64,000 nucleotides of DNA from Niastella sp. OAS944 (GCA_024809215.1 JANUBW010000002.1:915448-979447); one strand, 5' to 3'. Shown: positions 43,510 through 53,149, numbered from the stretch's first letter. Numbers and translations are program-made. The notes: generated by a model not told the origin, from the letters alone.

Positions 43510-45909
43510 TCACTCATTCCGCAACGACTGCACCGGGTTCACCCGGGCGGCTTTTATTGATTGCCATGAAATGGTTATTAAAGCAACGCCTACGGTAATA
43601 AGACCGGCTTCAATAAACACCACAGGACCGATGGAAATGCGGTAAGCAAAATCTTTCAACCATTCATTCATGGCCCAGGTACAAAGGGGAACGGCTATTA
43701 CAATGGCTATTATTATCAGTTTGATAAAATCTTTCGAGAGCAACATCACAATACCGCTTACCGATGAACCCAGCACTTTACGAACGCCTATTTCTTTCAC
43801 CCGTTGCTGCGCCATAAAGGTAGACAAGCCTAATAAACCCAAACAGGCAATTATAATTGCCAGGAACGAAAAGAAGGTGAACAGCTGGCCAAAGTGTTGA
43901 TCGGCCTGGTACTGATCATTGAACGATTCGTCGAGGAAATGATACAGGAATGGCCGTTGCGGCGCCATTTTATCCCAGGTAGTTCGCAAATGCGCTATGG
44001 TAGACTGAATATTATCACCTTTAATAGCAACAGAGATGCGGTTAAGATTTTCGGGATAACCATATCGTAATGTTAGCGGTTCAACCTGCTGGTGAAGGCT
44101 CCGGAAATTGAAATCTTTTACAACTCCTATCACAGTGCCTTTTCGCCCCCATTGTTCAAATCTCTTTCCAATAATATCGGCAGGGTTTGTATAGCCGTAC
44201 AATTTTGCCGCAGCTTCATTTACAACCATGGCTTCTGCACTATCACTTACATAAGCGCGTGAATAATTGCGGCCTGCGGCCATTTGAATATTATAAACGG
44301 GGATAAAATCAAAATCTACCTCATAAATTAACGGGCCTTTCATGGGCATTTGTCCATCGGGCGTTTGTATAAGCGTGGCGGCATTGGGTAGAAATTCGCC
44401 GGGAACAGCGCGGGAAGCGCCAACAGCCATAACGCCGGGCTGGTCGGCAATCGATCGCTTAATGGCTTCAATATTATTCTGCACCTTATCATCGCCTTCA
44501 AAATCGAGGATCAACATCTGCTCTTTCTGAAATCCAACGTCATGACTGTTCAGGAATTTCAACTGATTATATACGATAACAGTTCCGGCAATCAATGCAA
44601 TGGATAACGTAAATTGAAAAACCACCAGTACTTTCCTAAAGGAAACGCCATCTCCTGATGGAACAAATTTCCCTTTTAATACAGCTATAGGCCGGAACCC
44701 GGCCAATACCCAGGCCGGATAAATACCAGCGAGCATACCTACTATTATTGCAAACACCACCATACCGGAAAAGGCCAGCGGACTAAAGAAATTGGCAAGT
44801 GCAATCTCTTTTCCTGATAACTTTTCAATCAATGCAATGCCCGGTTTTGCCAGCACAAGCGCTATAACCGCTGCAGCCAGTGATAACAGGATCGATTCAA
44901 ACAGGAATTGCCACATTAAGTGGGAAGGCTTTACGCCAAGAACTTTGCGCACGCCTACTTCTTTTGCCCTTTCGAGTGAGCGTGCGGTGGAGAGGTTCAT
45001 GAAATTTATACAGGCAATAAATAAAATGAAAACAGCTATACAGGAGAACAGGTATACATTGTGTAACTTACCGGTTGGTCCCGGTTGCCGGGCAGCTACC
45101 GAATGCAGGTAAGCATCCGTCATTTTTTCAAAGACAATATGATAACCCGGCTCATCAGGAATACGACGCTTTAAAAATGCCGGCGTTTTTGCCTGTATCG
45201 ATTGAATAGAAGCATTCTCTTTTAACAACAGGTAGGTATAAAAATCAATATAGCCCCACCAGTCAAATATTTCCGACCGCATTTTTTTCATGGTCGACAT
45301 AGAGATAAGCCCGTTGAACGTAAACTGGCTATTGGGTGGCACATCTTCCATAATACCGGTTACGGTCAGGTTAAACCCATTATTGGCGCGAAATACTTTT
45401 CCTACCGGGTTTTCATTACCAAAGAACTTTTGTGCAACGGTTTTTGTAAGCACTATACTAAAGGGCGTAATTAAGGCTGTGTGCGCATCGCCATGGATCA
45501 TTTTCCAACTGAACACATCAAATGCCGTTGAGTCCATAAACAACAGGTTATCCTGCTGAAAACGCTTTTCGCCTGTTTGCAGCAACAAGCTGTTAGGGCT
45601 CATAAACTGCACTACTTTTTCAATTTCAGGGAAGTCGGCCTGCAATGCAGGGCCCAATGGCGCACAACCCCAAACCTGATATTGTTCAGGCGATGGCCTG
45701 CCTGCATCTTTTGCGCCAAATACCTGTGTAACGCGGTATATTCTATCGCGTTTAGTGTGGTATTGGTCATACGATAGCTCATGGTACACATACAGGGCAA
45801 TAAGCACGCAACAAACCATGCCTATTGCCAGCCCGGCCATGTTTATTAAACTGTAGAACTTACGCTTTAAGAGGTTGCGCCAGGCGATCTGAAAGTAGTG
45901 ACGGAGCAT
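43510..45909 (-). CDS. MacB/FtsX-type ABC transporter permease
   Basis: A 799-residue permease with two MacB_PCD-FtsX cassettes, the common Bacteroidota duplicated form. Span 1 lies at ~20-42 (INMAGLAIGMVCCVLIALYV), a periplasmic domain at ~45-280, three spans at ~285-430 with STARSLERAKEVGVRKVLG, a second periplasmic domain, and three closing spans with QQRVKEIGVRKVLGSSVSG and the ending ARVNPVQSLRNE. No ATPase gene is adjacent. It is followed by a long hairpin. Export of peptides or antimicrobials is the family's usual role. Confidence 0.9.
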   Translation of the reverse strand: MLRHYFQIAWRNLLKRKFYSLINMAGLAIGMVCCVLIALYVYHELSYDQYHTKRDRIYRVTQVFGAKDAGRPSPEQYQVWGCAPLGPALQADFPEIEKVVQFMSPNSLLLQTGEKRFQQDNLLFMDSTAFDVFSWKMIHGDAHTALITPFSIVLTKTVAQKFFGNENPVGKVFRANNGFNLTVTGIMEDVPPNSQFTFNGLISMSTMKKMRSEIFDWWGYIDFYTYLLLKENASIQSIQAKTPAFLKRRIPDEPGYHIVFEKMTDAYLHSVAARQPGPTGKLHNVYLFSCIAVFILFIACINFMNLSTARSLERAKEVGVRKVLGVKPSHLMWQFLFESILLSLAAAVIALVLAKPGIALIEKLSGKEIALANFFSPLAFSGMVVFAIIVGMLAGIYPAWVLAGFRPIAVLKGKFVPSGDGVSFRKVLVVFQFTLSIALIAGTVIVYNQLKFLNSHDVGFQKEQMLILDFEGDDKVQNNIEAIKRSIADQPGVMAVGASRAVPGEFLPNAATLIQTPDGQMPMKGPLIYEVDFDFIPVYNIQMAAGRNYSRAYVSDSAEAMVVNEAAAKLYGYTNPADIIGKRFEQWGRKGTVIGVVKDFNFRSLHQQVEPLTLRYGYPENLNRISVAIKGDNIQSTIAHLRTTWDKMAPQRPFLYHFLDESFNDQYQADQHFGQLFTFFSFLAIIIACLGLLGLSTFMAQQRVKEIGVRKVLGSSVSGIVMLLSKDFIKLIIIAIVIAVPLCTWAMNEWLKDFAYRISIGPVVFIEAGLITVGVALITISWQSIKAARVNPVQSLRNE

Positions 45910-46062
45910 TGGCTTTTAGTTTAGTGCAGGAATTAAAACAAGCGTTATGCCATTATGGAAAAGCCCTTAAATTAAGCACTTATGCATAGGTAAGTGTTCA
46001 CTTGCGGGCATTGGGTGTACGGTATTGATACAGTTACAAGATAATTAGTGCTGTTTCTTTGG

Positions 46063-47928
46063 CTAATGGTCCCCTTCTTCAATAGCAAAAAAACCTAAGT
46101 TATACTTTTTAGATAAGGGCATAATGGCAGCAGGCTCCATAAGTACGAACTCGTATGCTACGGAGCTGTTCCGGGCAACAAACCTTTTCCTTTCCTTATT
46201 TTCTATAAGACATAAATTAAGCATTTTAACCAGTCGTTGTGCGTCGGTATAAAAGGGTGTGCTTAGCTCGGAGTAGGTAAAATTGTAAACCGAACTATTA
46301 TACTGTACAAAAAGGTTGTAATTGTGCTCGTTGCTGCCGATGGATGTGGTAACCTGCCCTATCGTAAAATCATTGCAATGCTGTGCTATGGCAACCTGGC
46401 TGAATTTATTTTTGAACACTTTGACATAATCAAAGGGCGCACCTTCAGGCGCATCTCTATGCCGGTGAAATTCAATAATGAGATTATTCATACGCAAAAA
46501 TTCATCAATCACATTCCTTGCGAGATTATCTGAAATAAGGAATTTAGACAATTTATTCAGCCTGATCTCAGGCAGATCGCATTTTACAGCAACACTATTC
46601 AGATCGGCTATAAGTTCATTTATTTTCTCCTCCGGCATTTTAATTTGACTGGTTCCTATCTCCTTGTTAAAAGCCTTTAATGTAAGCGGAGAAGAATACG
46701 CCAGTAATTTATCCAATTGCAATTTATCAAAGTCGGCTTTGGAAATGTTGCCACCGGGCCAGGCCATGCTAACCAGTTTCAGGTATTGTTCCTTATATTC
46801 AGGCTTAAACAGGTCCGTTGTTTTGATGGCCTGTAAAAGCATTTGTTGTAATTGATTATCGGTATAAGGATAATGTTTAAATAAGTACTCCAAATACTCC
46901 AGCTGAACCGCTTCAAAGCTGCCGCTTTTCTTTTCTGTGTATATAGATTTTGACAATAGCTCTTCCCAAAATCTCTTTCCATACCGATCAAGTAAATACT
47001 TCAGATTACCTTTCATAAAGTACACATACTTGTCACATTCCGGCACTTTGCTGAAATCAATAGCGGAATAAAAAGCAAACCACTTATCCATCATTTCATC
47101 GTAACGAACTTTGTCAATGTGAATAGCAAGCGGTTTTAAAATATAGGGATCATAGACTTTTTTACTCAACAGGCGAAACAACAGGTCGGTAGCTCTTGTG
47201 GCAACTATCTCATCTTCCGATAAACATAGAAAATAAAAAAGATTGTAATCGGCAAATACGCCATAATTGAAGCTAAAATACGGTCTAACAAGCCTGTCGT
47301 GTATCAGGTCTTCAATAATTATTTCCAGATAATCAAGCCCCTCTTTTTCTTTACCCATTTGAACCAAATAGTAAACCAGGTAGGGTTCACTTTCCCACTT
47401 ATGGGCCGGACTGTTTTTAATATAATCAGTTATCATTTGATAACTTTCCGGCAATTGCATGCGGACAACAAATTCAAACCGCTGGTGCTCGATATACTCT
47501 TCTTCCGATTTTTTAAATTCTTCTGACTCTTCAGACGCCTTGATCTTTTCAATTTGTTTATCAAAGGCGCCATTGATCAATGCCCTGCCTTCTTTTGATG
47601 AGTGCCAGAAACTACAACTGGTAAAAGTAAATTTACCAACAGGGTCACCGTCATGTTCTTCCCTCGATGTATCGGCCAGTACATCTTTTATGAATTGTAT
47701 TTTTGCGGCGTGTGTATATTGGCGGCTTTCCAGTATACTCTTAAAAAACCCTCTGCCATGATGCATTTCGAGATTGTATTCTATAACGGAATTGCTGCAT
47801 TGAAAAATTTCCGCATCGGAAGGGATATCCGTAGCTTTTTCAATTGTACGTTTTTGATCGTTGAGAATGAGCTTATCGAATTGCTCATTAACAGGGTCGT
47901 TAAATAAAAAAGGAACTGGTTTACGCAT
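46063..47928 (-). CDS. Large protein of unknown function
   Basis: A 621-residue, charged, apparently soluble protein without signal peptide or membrane span. It is rich in helix-like Lys/Glu/Leu/Tyr segments (IEKIKASEESEEFKKSEEEY; LDYLEIIIEDLIHDRL), which suggests an alpha-solenoid or HEAT-like middle (~180-430). A more beta-like C-terminus follows (~500-615; QVTTSIGSNEHNYNLFV). I do not recognise a family. It is transcribed away from the ImmA/IrrE gene across a 462-bp repeat-filled gap, with no close partner downstream. Confidence 0.7.
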   Translation of the reverse strand: MRKPVPFLFNDPVNEQFDKLILNDQKRTIEKATDIPSDAEIFQCSNSVIEYNLEMHHGRGFFKSILESRQYTHAAKIQFIKDVLADTSREEHDGDPVGKFTFTSCSFWHSSKEGRALINGAFDKQIEKIKASEESEEFKKSEEEYIEHQRFEFVVRMQLPESYQMITDYIKNSPAHKWESEPYLVYYLVQMGKEKEGLDYLEIIIEDLIHDRLVRPYFSFNYGVFADYNLFYFLCLSEDEIVATRATDLLFRLLSKKVYDPYILKPLAIHIDKVRYDEMMDKWFAFYSAIDFSKVPECDKYVYFMKGNLKYLLDRYGKRFWEELLSKSIYTEKKSGSFEAVQLEYLEYLFKHYPYTDNQLQQMLLQAIKTTDLFKPEYKEQYLKLVSMAWPGGNISKADFDKLQLDKLLAYSSPLTLKAFNKEIGTSQIKMPEEKINELIADLNSVAVKCDLPEIRLNKLSKFLISDNLARNVIDEFLRMNNLIIEFHRHRDAPEGAPFDYVKVFKNKFSQVAIAQHCNDFTIGQVTTSIGSNEHNYNLFVQYNSSVYNFTYSELSTPFYTDAQRLVKMLNLCLIENKERKRFVARNSSVAYEFVLMEPAAIMPLSKKYNLGFFAIEEGDH

Positions 47929-48058
47929 ATATAATGGGGTCTGCGCATCAAGATATAAAACTTTTTACAGGCTTTTTTCGCCTGTTTTCTCAACATGTCA
48001 AAGAACTATTCGTACGAAGCACAAATATAGATTGCAGACACACGCCATTTTGAAAAAT

Positions 48059-48269
48059 GGGACGGGCATGTGTCAAACCTGGGACGAGCATGTGTTAAAC
48101 CGGGGACGAATAGCATAAAGCCTACGTAAACCGTGTATTTTTTGGGACGAGCACACATAAAACCCGGGACGAAATGCCTGATCCATGTGTCAACCATGTG
48201 TCAAACATGTGTGTTCCCTTAGTAAAGTACCCCATTTGACACATGGATCACACAAGGTTCACACAAGGT
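48059..48269. repeat. 22-bp and 11-bp repeat lattice between divergent genes
   Basis: GGGACG-led 22-bp units occur at 48059-48080, 48081-48102 and 48144-48165, with further heads at 48103 and 48166. CATGTGTCAAC/CATGTGTCAAA/CATGTGTGTTC follow in 11-bp steps at 48184-48216. TCACACAAGGT is repeated perfectly at 48248-48258 and 48259-48269. TTTGACACATGG (48235-48246) is inverted to the CATGTGTCAAA words and could form a hairpin. Confidence 0.8.
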
Positions 48270-48316
48270 TGAGGCCAGGAAGAGAGGCTTTGAACATGCA
48301 GTAACACAAATTTTTA

Positions 48317-48386
48317 TTTTAGGGTAATTACCCTAAAATTCATCCTCATATCACCAAAAAGCCTACATTTACAGGGTAAATACCCT
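48317..48386. promoter_or_regulatory. Two dyad operators upstream of HTH-ImmA gene
   Basis: A perfect 22-bp palindrome (48317-48338, TTTTAGGGTAA then its complement) and a second dyad AGGGTA-AA-TACCCT (48373-48386) share the half-site AGGGTA. Their centres are 52 bp apart, about five helical turns. The second ends 4 bp before the TTG start, so a bound repressor would block initiation. Confidence 0.75.
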
Positions 48387-48390
48387 TCAA

Positions 48391-49602
48391 TTGGACAATA
48401 TAGATATAAATGAGCTTTTAAATTCAGCATTTGAAGACAATGATATTGACCTTCTTAACCTGTTTTCAAAAAAACTGGAAGAATATGATATTGCAAAATC
48501 GAAGGCACTCTCTTTACTTGGGATAGATAAAGATGTATTTGGAGACATTATTAGCGGATCTGCAAAACAACCAAACCTGATACATGTAGTTAAGCTGGCA
48601 GAATTTCTTGACATTAGCTTACAGCAAGCTGTAGCTGCTATTATTAAAGAACAAAGCCAGGAAACGATCGCATCGCTGGAAAAATCAAGAAACGCTGTTT
48701 TTCTTTTAAAGCACTTCGACCTAAAAAAACTTACAACACTTGGCTTTATTGATAAGAACGCTGATGTAAACGACATTACCAACCGTCTTCTTACTTTTTT
48801 TGGGAACAAATCAATTTCTGATTTTGAATTAAATCAGGAGGCGCCATTATATAGCCGGACCAAAGTAATGTTTACCGATAAAATGATGAAGTTTTGGGTC
48901 GATTCGGCGTATTGCGTTTTTAAAAATATTGGCAACCCATATGAATATAACCGGGAGGCATTAAAGGATATTATAGTAAAAGCCAAACCATATTGTAAGG
49001 ATGTAAACAACGGTCTTTTAACAGTATGCAAAGCCTTGTACCATTGTGGCGTTACAGTAATTGCACAGGAATTGCTGCCCACCACCCATGTTCGCGGTGG
49101 CACATTTTTAATAAATGACAAACCTTGTATAGTCTTAACTGATTATCGTAAAAGCTATCCTACCTTATGGACAACGCTCATGCACGAATTACATCACGTT
49201 TTATACGATCTTAAAGACATAGAAAAAACAAAATTCCATTTAACCGATGATGGCCGGCCAGATCTTTTACTGATAGAAGATAAGGCAGATAAGTTTGCAA
49301 TGGATTATTTCTGCAATGTTGATCAATTTAACCTCATTAAACATCTTATCCATGATAAATACCAGGTTGATCGTTTTGCTCAACAACTACAGGTACATTC
49401 TTCAATGATCTATAACGCCTATCAGTTCTATCAATACAAGCTTAATGCAAAAAACTATTGGGCTGCTTTTAAAGAAGAAATTCCTAAAAATACACCGGCA
49501 TTAGAGAAATTAAATCCCGTAACCTGGAAAGAAGAAAGTATTAAACAGATTGCTGAAAAATTAAAAACGGTTTTTGAACTAAATCAGACATATGAAAAAT
49601 AA
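48391..49602 (+). CDS. HTH-ImmA/IrrE-type zinc protease
   Basis: A 403-residue protein beginning with TTG at 48391; there is no in-frame ATG until about residue 160. The N-terminal XRE-like helix-turn-helix lies at ~37-76 (ALSLLGIDKDVFGDIISGSA; LAEFLDISLQQA). The C-terminal ImmA/IrrE domain carries the zinc motif HELHH (His265, Glu266, His269) and downstream IEDKADKFA with a likely third ligand. Such proteins sense a signal and cut a repressor or antitoxin. AT-rich composition sets it apart. It overlaps the next gene by 11 bp, and dyads upstream suggest autoregulation. Confidence 0.82.
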   Translation: MDNIDINELLNSAFEDNDIDLLNLFSKKLEEYDIAKSKALSLLGIDKDVFGDIISGSAKQPNLIHVVKLAEFLDISLQQAVAAIIKEQSQETIASLEKSRNAVFLLKHFDLKKLTTLGFIDKNADVNDITNRLLTFFGNKSISDFELNQEAPLYSRTKVMFTDKMMKFWVDSAYCVFKNIGNPYEYNREALKDIIVKAKPYCKDVNNGLLTVCKALYHCGVTVIAQELLPTTHVRGGTFLINDKPCIVLTDYRKSYPTLWTTLMHELHHVLYDLKDIEKTKFHLTDDGRPDLLLIEDKADKFAMDYFCNVDQFNLIKHLIHDKYQVDRFAQQLQVHSSMIYNAYQFYQYKLNAKNYWAAFKEEIPKNTPALEKLNPVTWKEESIKQIAEKLKTVFELNQTYEK

Positions 49603-50149
49603 GAAAAACAAAAACACAGATTTAGAAAACCAACAACTTACTAATGAGGAACAAGAACGAATGGAGCTATTACGACAAGCTGCAGAAACAACAGGAAAAC
49701 AATTGCAATTTGACAGCTTCACCGGTGAACTGAAAGAAGTAGACGAACTTCGGGCTCTTATAGGCTCACAATTTGATAACCCCGATAAAAAATACCAGGC
49801 TTATTATATGGGAATACGTAAAGTATTAATGAAATACTTACCCTCGGGTGAAAAGTTTAAACAAGCCAGGGATATAATTTATGACGAAAAAAATGTATTC
49901 CTTAACCTGGGTAAAAAGAAATCGGACAATAAGGGTATTCGGGGAAGCGATGGTCGAATGACGTACCAACCAGTGATGGATGAAATGGTTGACCTTATAT
50001 CAAAATGGCTAATGACCAGTCAAAACCCATTTACTCTATATAATGCATTATACGAGTTAAATGAAAAACATGGATATGGACATGAAGCATATGATGATAC
50101 TACTATTAGTTATGCTAACGCAATGCGTAAATTAAAAGACTCAGAATAA
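49592..50149 (+). CDS. Unknown partner of the HTH-ImmA gene
   Basis: A 185-residue soluble protein, Lys/Glu-rich at the start (MKNKKNKNTDLENQQ), then RALIGSQFDNPDKKYQAYYM and a C-terminal half with EMVDLISKWLMTSQNPFTLY. I recognise no domain. The 11-bp overlap with the protease gene and shared AT-rich composition indicate one operon. It could be the substrate or effector of the protease, as in repressor-protease or toxin-antitoxin pairs; this is inference only. Confidence 0.7.
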   Translation: MKNKKNKNTDLENQQLTNEEQERMELLRQAAETTGKQLQFDSFTGELKEVDELRALIGSQFDNPDKKYQAYYMGIRKVLMKYLPSGEKFKQARDIIYDEKNVFLNLGKKKSDNKGIRGSDGRMTYQPVMDEMVDLISKWLMTSQNPFTLYNALYELNEKHGYGHEAYDDTTISYANAMRKLKDSE

Positions 50150-50163
50150 AAGCTATCCATACC

Positions 50164-50745
50164 ATGTTCGACCTCTTCTTCCGCAAATTCAATGAAAAAG
50201 TTTCCCTTTCCGCCGAGGAAGAAACCTTCGTTAAGCAATACCTCACGCCTAAAAAACTGCGCAAAAAACAGTATTTTTTACAGGAGGGCGATACCGGCAA
50301 GGGCATTTGCTTTGTTGAAAAAGGCGCCCTTAGGGCCTATGTGCTCGATGAGGCCGGCGCCGAACATATTACCGCTTTTGCCTTCGAGGGCTATACCATT
50401 GGCGACCTGTACAGCTTTTTACATTCGGAACCGGCTACCCTCAATATCGATGCGCTGGAAGATTGCGAATTGATGATCATCAGCAAACAGTCGCACGACG
50501 AGCTACTACAAAAAATGCCTAAATATGAAACCTATATCCGTTTACTGATAACAGACGCCTATATAGCCCTGCAAAGAAGAACTACCACCATGATAAGCCT
50601 GCCACTGGAAGAACGGTATGTGGCGTTCACGCAAATGTTCCCTACCATGTTTCAACGGGTGCCCCAACATATGATAGCCTCCTATATGGGTCTTTCGGCC
50701 GAAACCCTTAGCCGCGTAAGAAGCCGCCTTTCAAAAGGAAAATAA
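50164..50745 (+). CDS. Crp/Fnr-type regulator
   Basis: A 193-residue regulator. The cNMP-binding-like barrel (~20-115) has KKQYFLQEGDTGKGICFVEK and EGYTIGDLYSFL. The C-terminal HTH reads VPQHMIASYMGLSAETLSRV. This group is common in Bacteroidota near oxidoreductase genes. It lies 15 bp after the HTH-ImmA pair but has different composition and is followed by a reductase-dioxygenase-esterase run in the same direction, which it may control. Confidence 0.87.
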   Translation: MFDLFFRKFNEKVSLSAEEETFVKQYLTPKKLRKKQYFLQEGDTGKGICFVEKGALRAYVLDEAGAEHITAFAFEGYTIGDLYSFLHSEPATLNIDALEDCELMIISKQSHDELLQKMPKYETYIRLLITDAYIALQRRTTTMISLPLEERYVAFTQMFPTMFQRVPQHMIASYMGLSAETLSRVRSRLSKGK

Positions 50746-50868
50746 CGACAAAAACGTTGACAAAAGTCAAGACTTTTCATTGCTCAAAAGCATGCCCATT
50801 TCTTGCCCAAACGCATTGGAGCCGGGGTAGCTTTCATTGTAGTTTTGTGTTATCGAAAATGTACAATC

Positions 50869-51531
50869 ATGAGCACAAAACAAACAATAGCAATTATAGG
50901 CGCCACCGGTAATATGGGTTCCGCACTGGCCAAAACATTATCAAAAGGGAATAACAGGTTATTGCTTTTTGCCAACAACCAGGAAAAAGTTAAAGCCCTT
51001 GTCGATGATATTAAAAGCACCAACAAGAAAGCCGATGTAGAAGGCATTGAATGCCCTACCAACGCTTCGTGGGAAGCCGATATTATTGTAATGGCAGTTC
51101 CCTTCGCCGTCGAAAAAGAGATAGCCACAAGAATAAAAGAAGTAGCCAACCAAAAAGTGGTCATCAGCATTGCCAACCCGTTAAATGAAAATTATGACGG
51201 ACTGGTAACGCCGCCCGACACCAGTGCTGCAGAAGAATTGCAAAAGCTGCTGCCCAATTCAAAAGTGGTAAAAGCATTTAATACCGTATTTGCCACCGTA
51301 TTTACAACACCCGTTATCGACGACAAACAGGTTGATGTATTAATTGCCGGTAACGATGGTAACGCCATGGTAACGGTTTCAGAACTGGTGCAAACAGCAG
51401 GCTTTAACCCTGTTGTAACAGGAGAATTACTGGTAAGCCGAACCCTGGAGAATATGGCTTTGTTACTTATACAATTAACGGTAAAGAACAACTGGAACTG
51501 GCAGGCAGGTTTTAAGGTATTACATAACTAA
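50869..51531 (+). CDS. NADPH-dependent F420 reductase-like protein
   Basis: The 220-residue protein starts at ATG 50869; an upstream in-frame start adds 22 hydrophobic residues without family support. The N-terminal dinucleotide loop IAIIGATGNMGSALAKTL sits at residues 6-23. The catalytic core follows with VMAVPFAVEKEI, ISIANPL and LPNSKVVKAFNTVFA, typical of the F420/NADP oxidoreductase and NAD-binding group often found outside F420 users. It probably uses NADP with an unknown substrate. It is in line with the DODA and esterase genes. Confidence 0.85.
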   Translation: MSTKQTIAIIGATGNMGSALAKTLSKGNNRLLLFANNQEKVKALVDDIKSTNKKADVEGIECPTNASWEADIIVMAVPFAVEKEIATRIKEVANQKVVISIANPLNENYDGLVTPPDTSAAEELQKLLPNSKVVKAFNTVFATVFTTPVIDDKQVDVLIAGNDGNAMVTVSELVQTAGFNPVVTGELLVSRTLENMALLLIQLTVKNNWNWQAGFKVLHN

Positions 51532-51552
51532 TTTTGTTTTTAATACAGCGGA

Positions 51553-52434
51553 ATGGAACGAAAACAATTTATACAATCAATACTAAAAGGAGCGGTTGGA
51601 ATGACAACACTTTCAGCATTCAATAAATTTACAGAGAACTTACAGGAACAGGACCAACTGATGCCGGTATTATTTGTTGGCCACGGCTCACCCATGAACG
51701 GCATAGAAGATACTGAGTTCAGTCGCCGGTGGACGCAAATGGCCAAAGAAATACCAACACCAAAAGCCGTGCTGGTGGTATCGGCACACTGGTTTACGCA
51801 AGGCACAAAGATCACCGCCATGGACTTCCCGAAAACCATTCACGACTTTGGCGGTTTTCCAAAAGAATTGTTTGAAGTACAATACCCGGCGCCCGGCGAT
51901 CCGTTACTGGCAAAAGAAACAGCCGCATTGATCCATACTACACAGGTTGAACTCAATCACGACTGGGGCCTCGATCATGGCACCTGGACCATCGTTCGGC
52001 ATATGTACCCCGATGCAAAAATTCCCGTTCTTCAACTAAGCATCGACTATAGCAAGGGCCCGCAATATCATTATGACCTGGCCAAAGAGATCTACAACCT
52101 GCGTAAAAAAGGGGTATTGATCATTGGCAGTGGTAACATGGTACATAACCTGCGTATGGTTGCCTGGGATAAATTAAATGAAACAGATTATGGGTACGAT
52201 TGGGCAAAGAACATCAACGATAAGTTTAAATCGCTTATACTCGATGGCAATCACAAACCCCTTATCAATTATAGTGAATTAGGAAAAGATGCTTTATTAG
52301 CCATCCCAACGCCCGAGCACTACTTACCATTGTTGTACACGCTGGGTTTAAAAGGCAGTAAAGACAATGTTTCTTTCTTTAATGATAAAGCAGTGGGCGG
52401 TTCACTCACCATGACCTCCGTAAAAATTGGATAA
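51553..52434 (+). CDS. ygiD: DODA/YgiD-type extradiol dioxygenase
   Basis: A 293-residue LigB-superfamily enzyme of the 4,5-DOPA dioxygenase group. Metal ligands are His44 in GHGSP and His79 in SAHWF, and further ligands are probably in LDHGTW and PTPEHYLP. An N-terminal ~35-residue head (RKQFIQSILKGAVGMTTLSA) resembles a Tat/Sec-like signal, so export is possible. It cleaves a catechol ring. The esterase gene begins one base after its stop, so the two are tightly coupled. Confidence 0.88.
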   Translation: MERKQFIQSILKGAVGMTTLSAFNKFTENLQEQDQLMPVLFVGHGSPMNGIEDTEFSRRWTQMAKEIPTPKAVLVVSAHWFTQGTKITAMDFPKTIHDFGGFPKELFEVQYPAPGDPLLAKETAALIHTTQVELNHDWGLDHGTWTIVRHMYPDAKIPVLQLSIDYSKGPQYHYDLAKEIYNLRKKGVLIIGSGNMVHNLRMVAWDKLNETDYGYDWAKNINDKFKSLILDGNHKPLINYSELGKDALLAIPTPEHYLPLLYTLGLKGSKDNVSFFNDKAVGGSLTMTSVKIG

Positions 52435-52435
52435 T

Positions 52436-53098
52436 ATGATCACAGAAAACAATACAACTACAGTTAGCACGGTTTTACAATACCTGGTACGGGCGCCAAA
52501 GGTGCAGGCAGAAAAGAAAAAAGCCATAATACTGTTACATGGTGTGGGCAGTAATGAAAAAGACCTGTTTGGCATTGCCAACCTGTTACCCGATGACCTG
52601 TATGTAATATCGCCACGCGGACAATTTGTTTTAGGCGGCGACAGATACGCCTGGTACCAGGTTGATTTCTCAACCGGCAAACCTGTTTACAACGCAGCGC
52701 AGGAAGCATCGAGCAGAAAACTGATCAGTACTTTTATTGATCAAATGAAAGCCAAATACCAATTATTGGAAGTATATGTTGGCGGTTTTAGCCAGGGCGC
52801 CATTATGAGCTACAGCATTGGTTTAACAAACCCAACAGCAGTAAAAGGCATTCTGGCGCTAAGCGGTAGAATACTGGAAGAAGTTAAACCGCTTGTAACA
52901 AAGAACGATGAGTTAAAACAATTGAACGTTTTTATTGCTCATGGTGTGCATGACAACGTATTACCTGTTGACCGGGCCAGGGAAGCGGAAAAATATTTGT
53001 CGGCATTTGGAATGCCCCTCACCTATCATGAGTATGAGTTAGGACATACCATTAGTGAGAAAGTGATACAGGATATTAATATATGGCTGGCGAATTAA
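52436..53098 (+). CDS. Phospholipase/carboxylesterase-type hydrolase
   Basis: A 220-residue alpha/beta hydrolase (COG0400 type). The nucleophile elbow is GGFSQGAIMS, the oxyanion region AIILLHGVGSNEKDLFG, and the acid and base are HGVHDNVLPV and ELGHTISEKV. No signal peptide. ATG 52436 is preferred over the TTG three codons before. It closes the Crp-reductase-dioxygenase-esterase run and is followed by a strong terminator. Confidence 0.9.
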   Translation: MITENNTTTVSTVLQYLVRAPKVQAEKKKAIILLHGVGSNEKDLFGIANLLPDDLYVISPRGQFVLGGDRYAWYQVDFSTGKPVYNAAQEASSRKLISTFIDQMKAKYQLLEVYVGGFSQGAIMSYSIGLTNPTAVKGILALSGRILEEVKPLVTKNDELKQLNVFIAHGVHDNVLPVDRAREAEKYLSAFGMPLTYHEYELGHTISEKVIQDINIWLAN

Positions 53099-53106
53099 TT
53101 TAGAAG

Positions 53107-53146
53107 AACAACCTTTCCGCCGCGGTCGGAACTGGTTGTTTTTTTC
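53107..53146 (+). terminator. Terminator of the DODA-esterase operon
   Basis: AACAACC (53107-53113) pairs with GGTTGTT (53134-53140) around an inner TTCCG...CGGAA stem, followed by TTTTTCT. The convergent SDR gene ends at 53150. Confidence 0.85.
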
Positions 53147-53149
53147 TCA

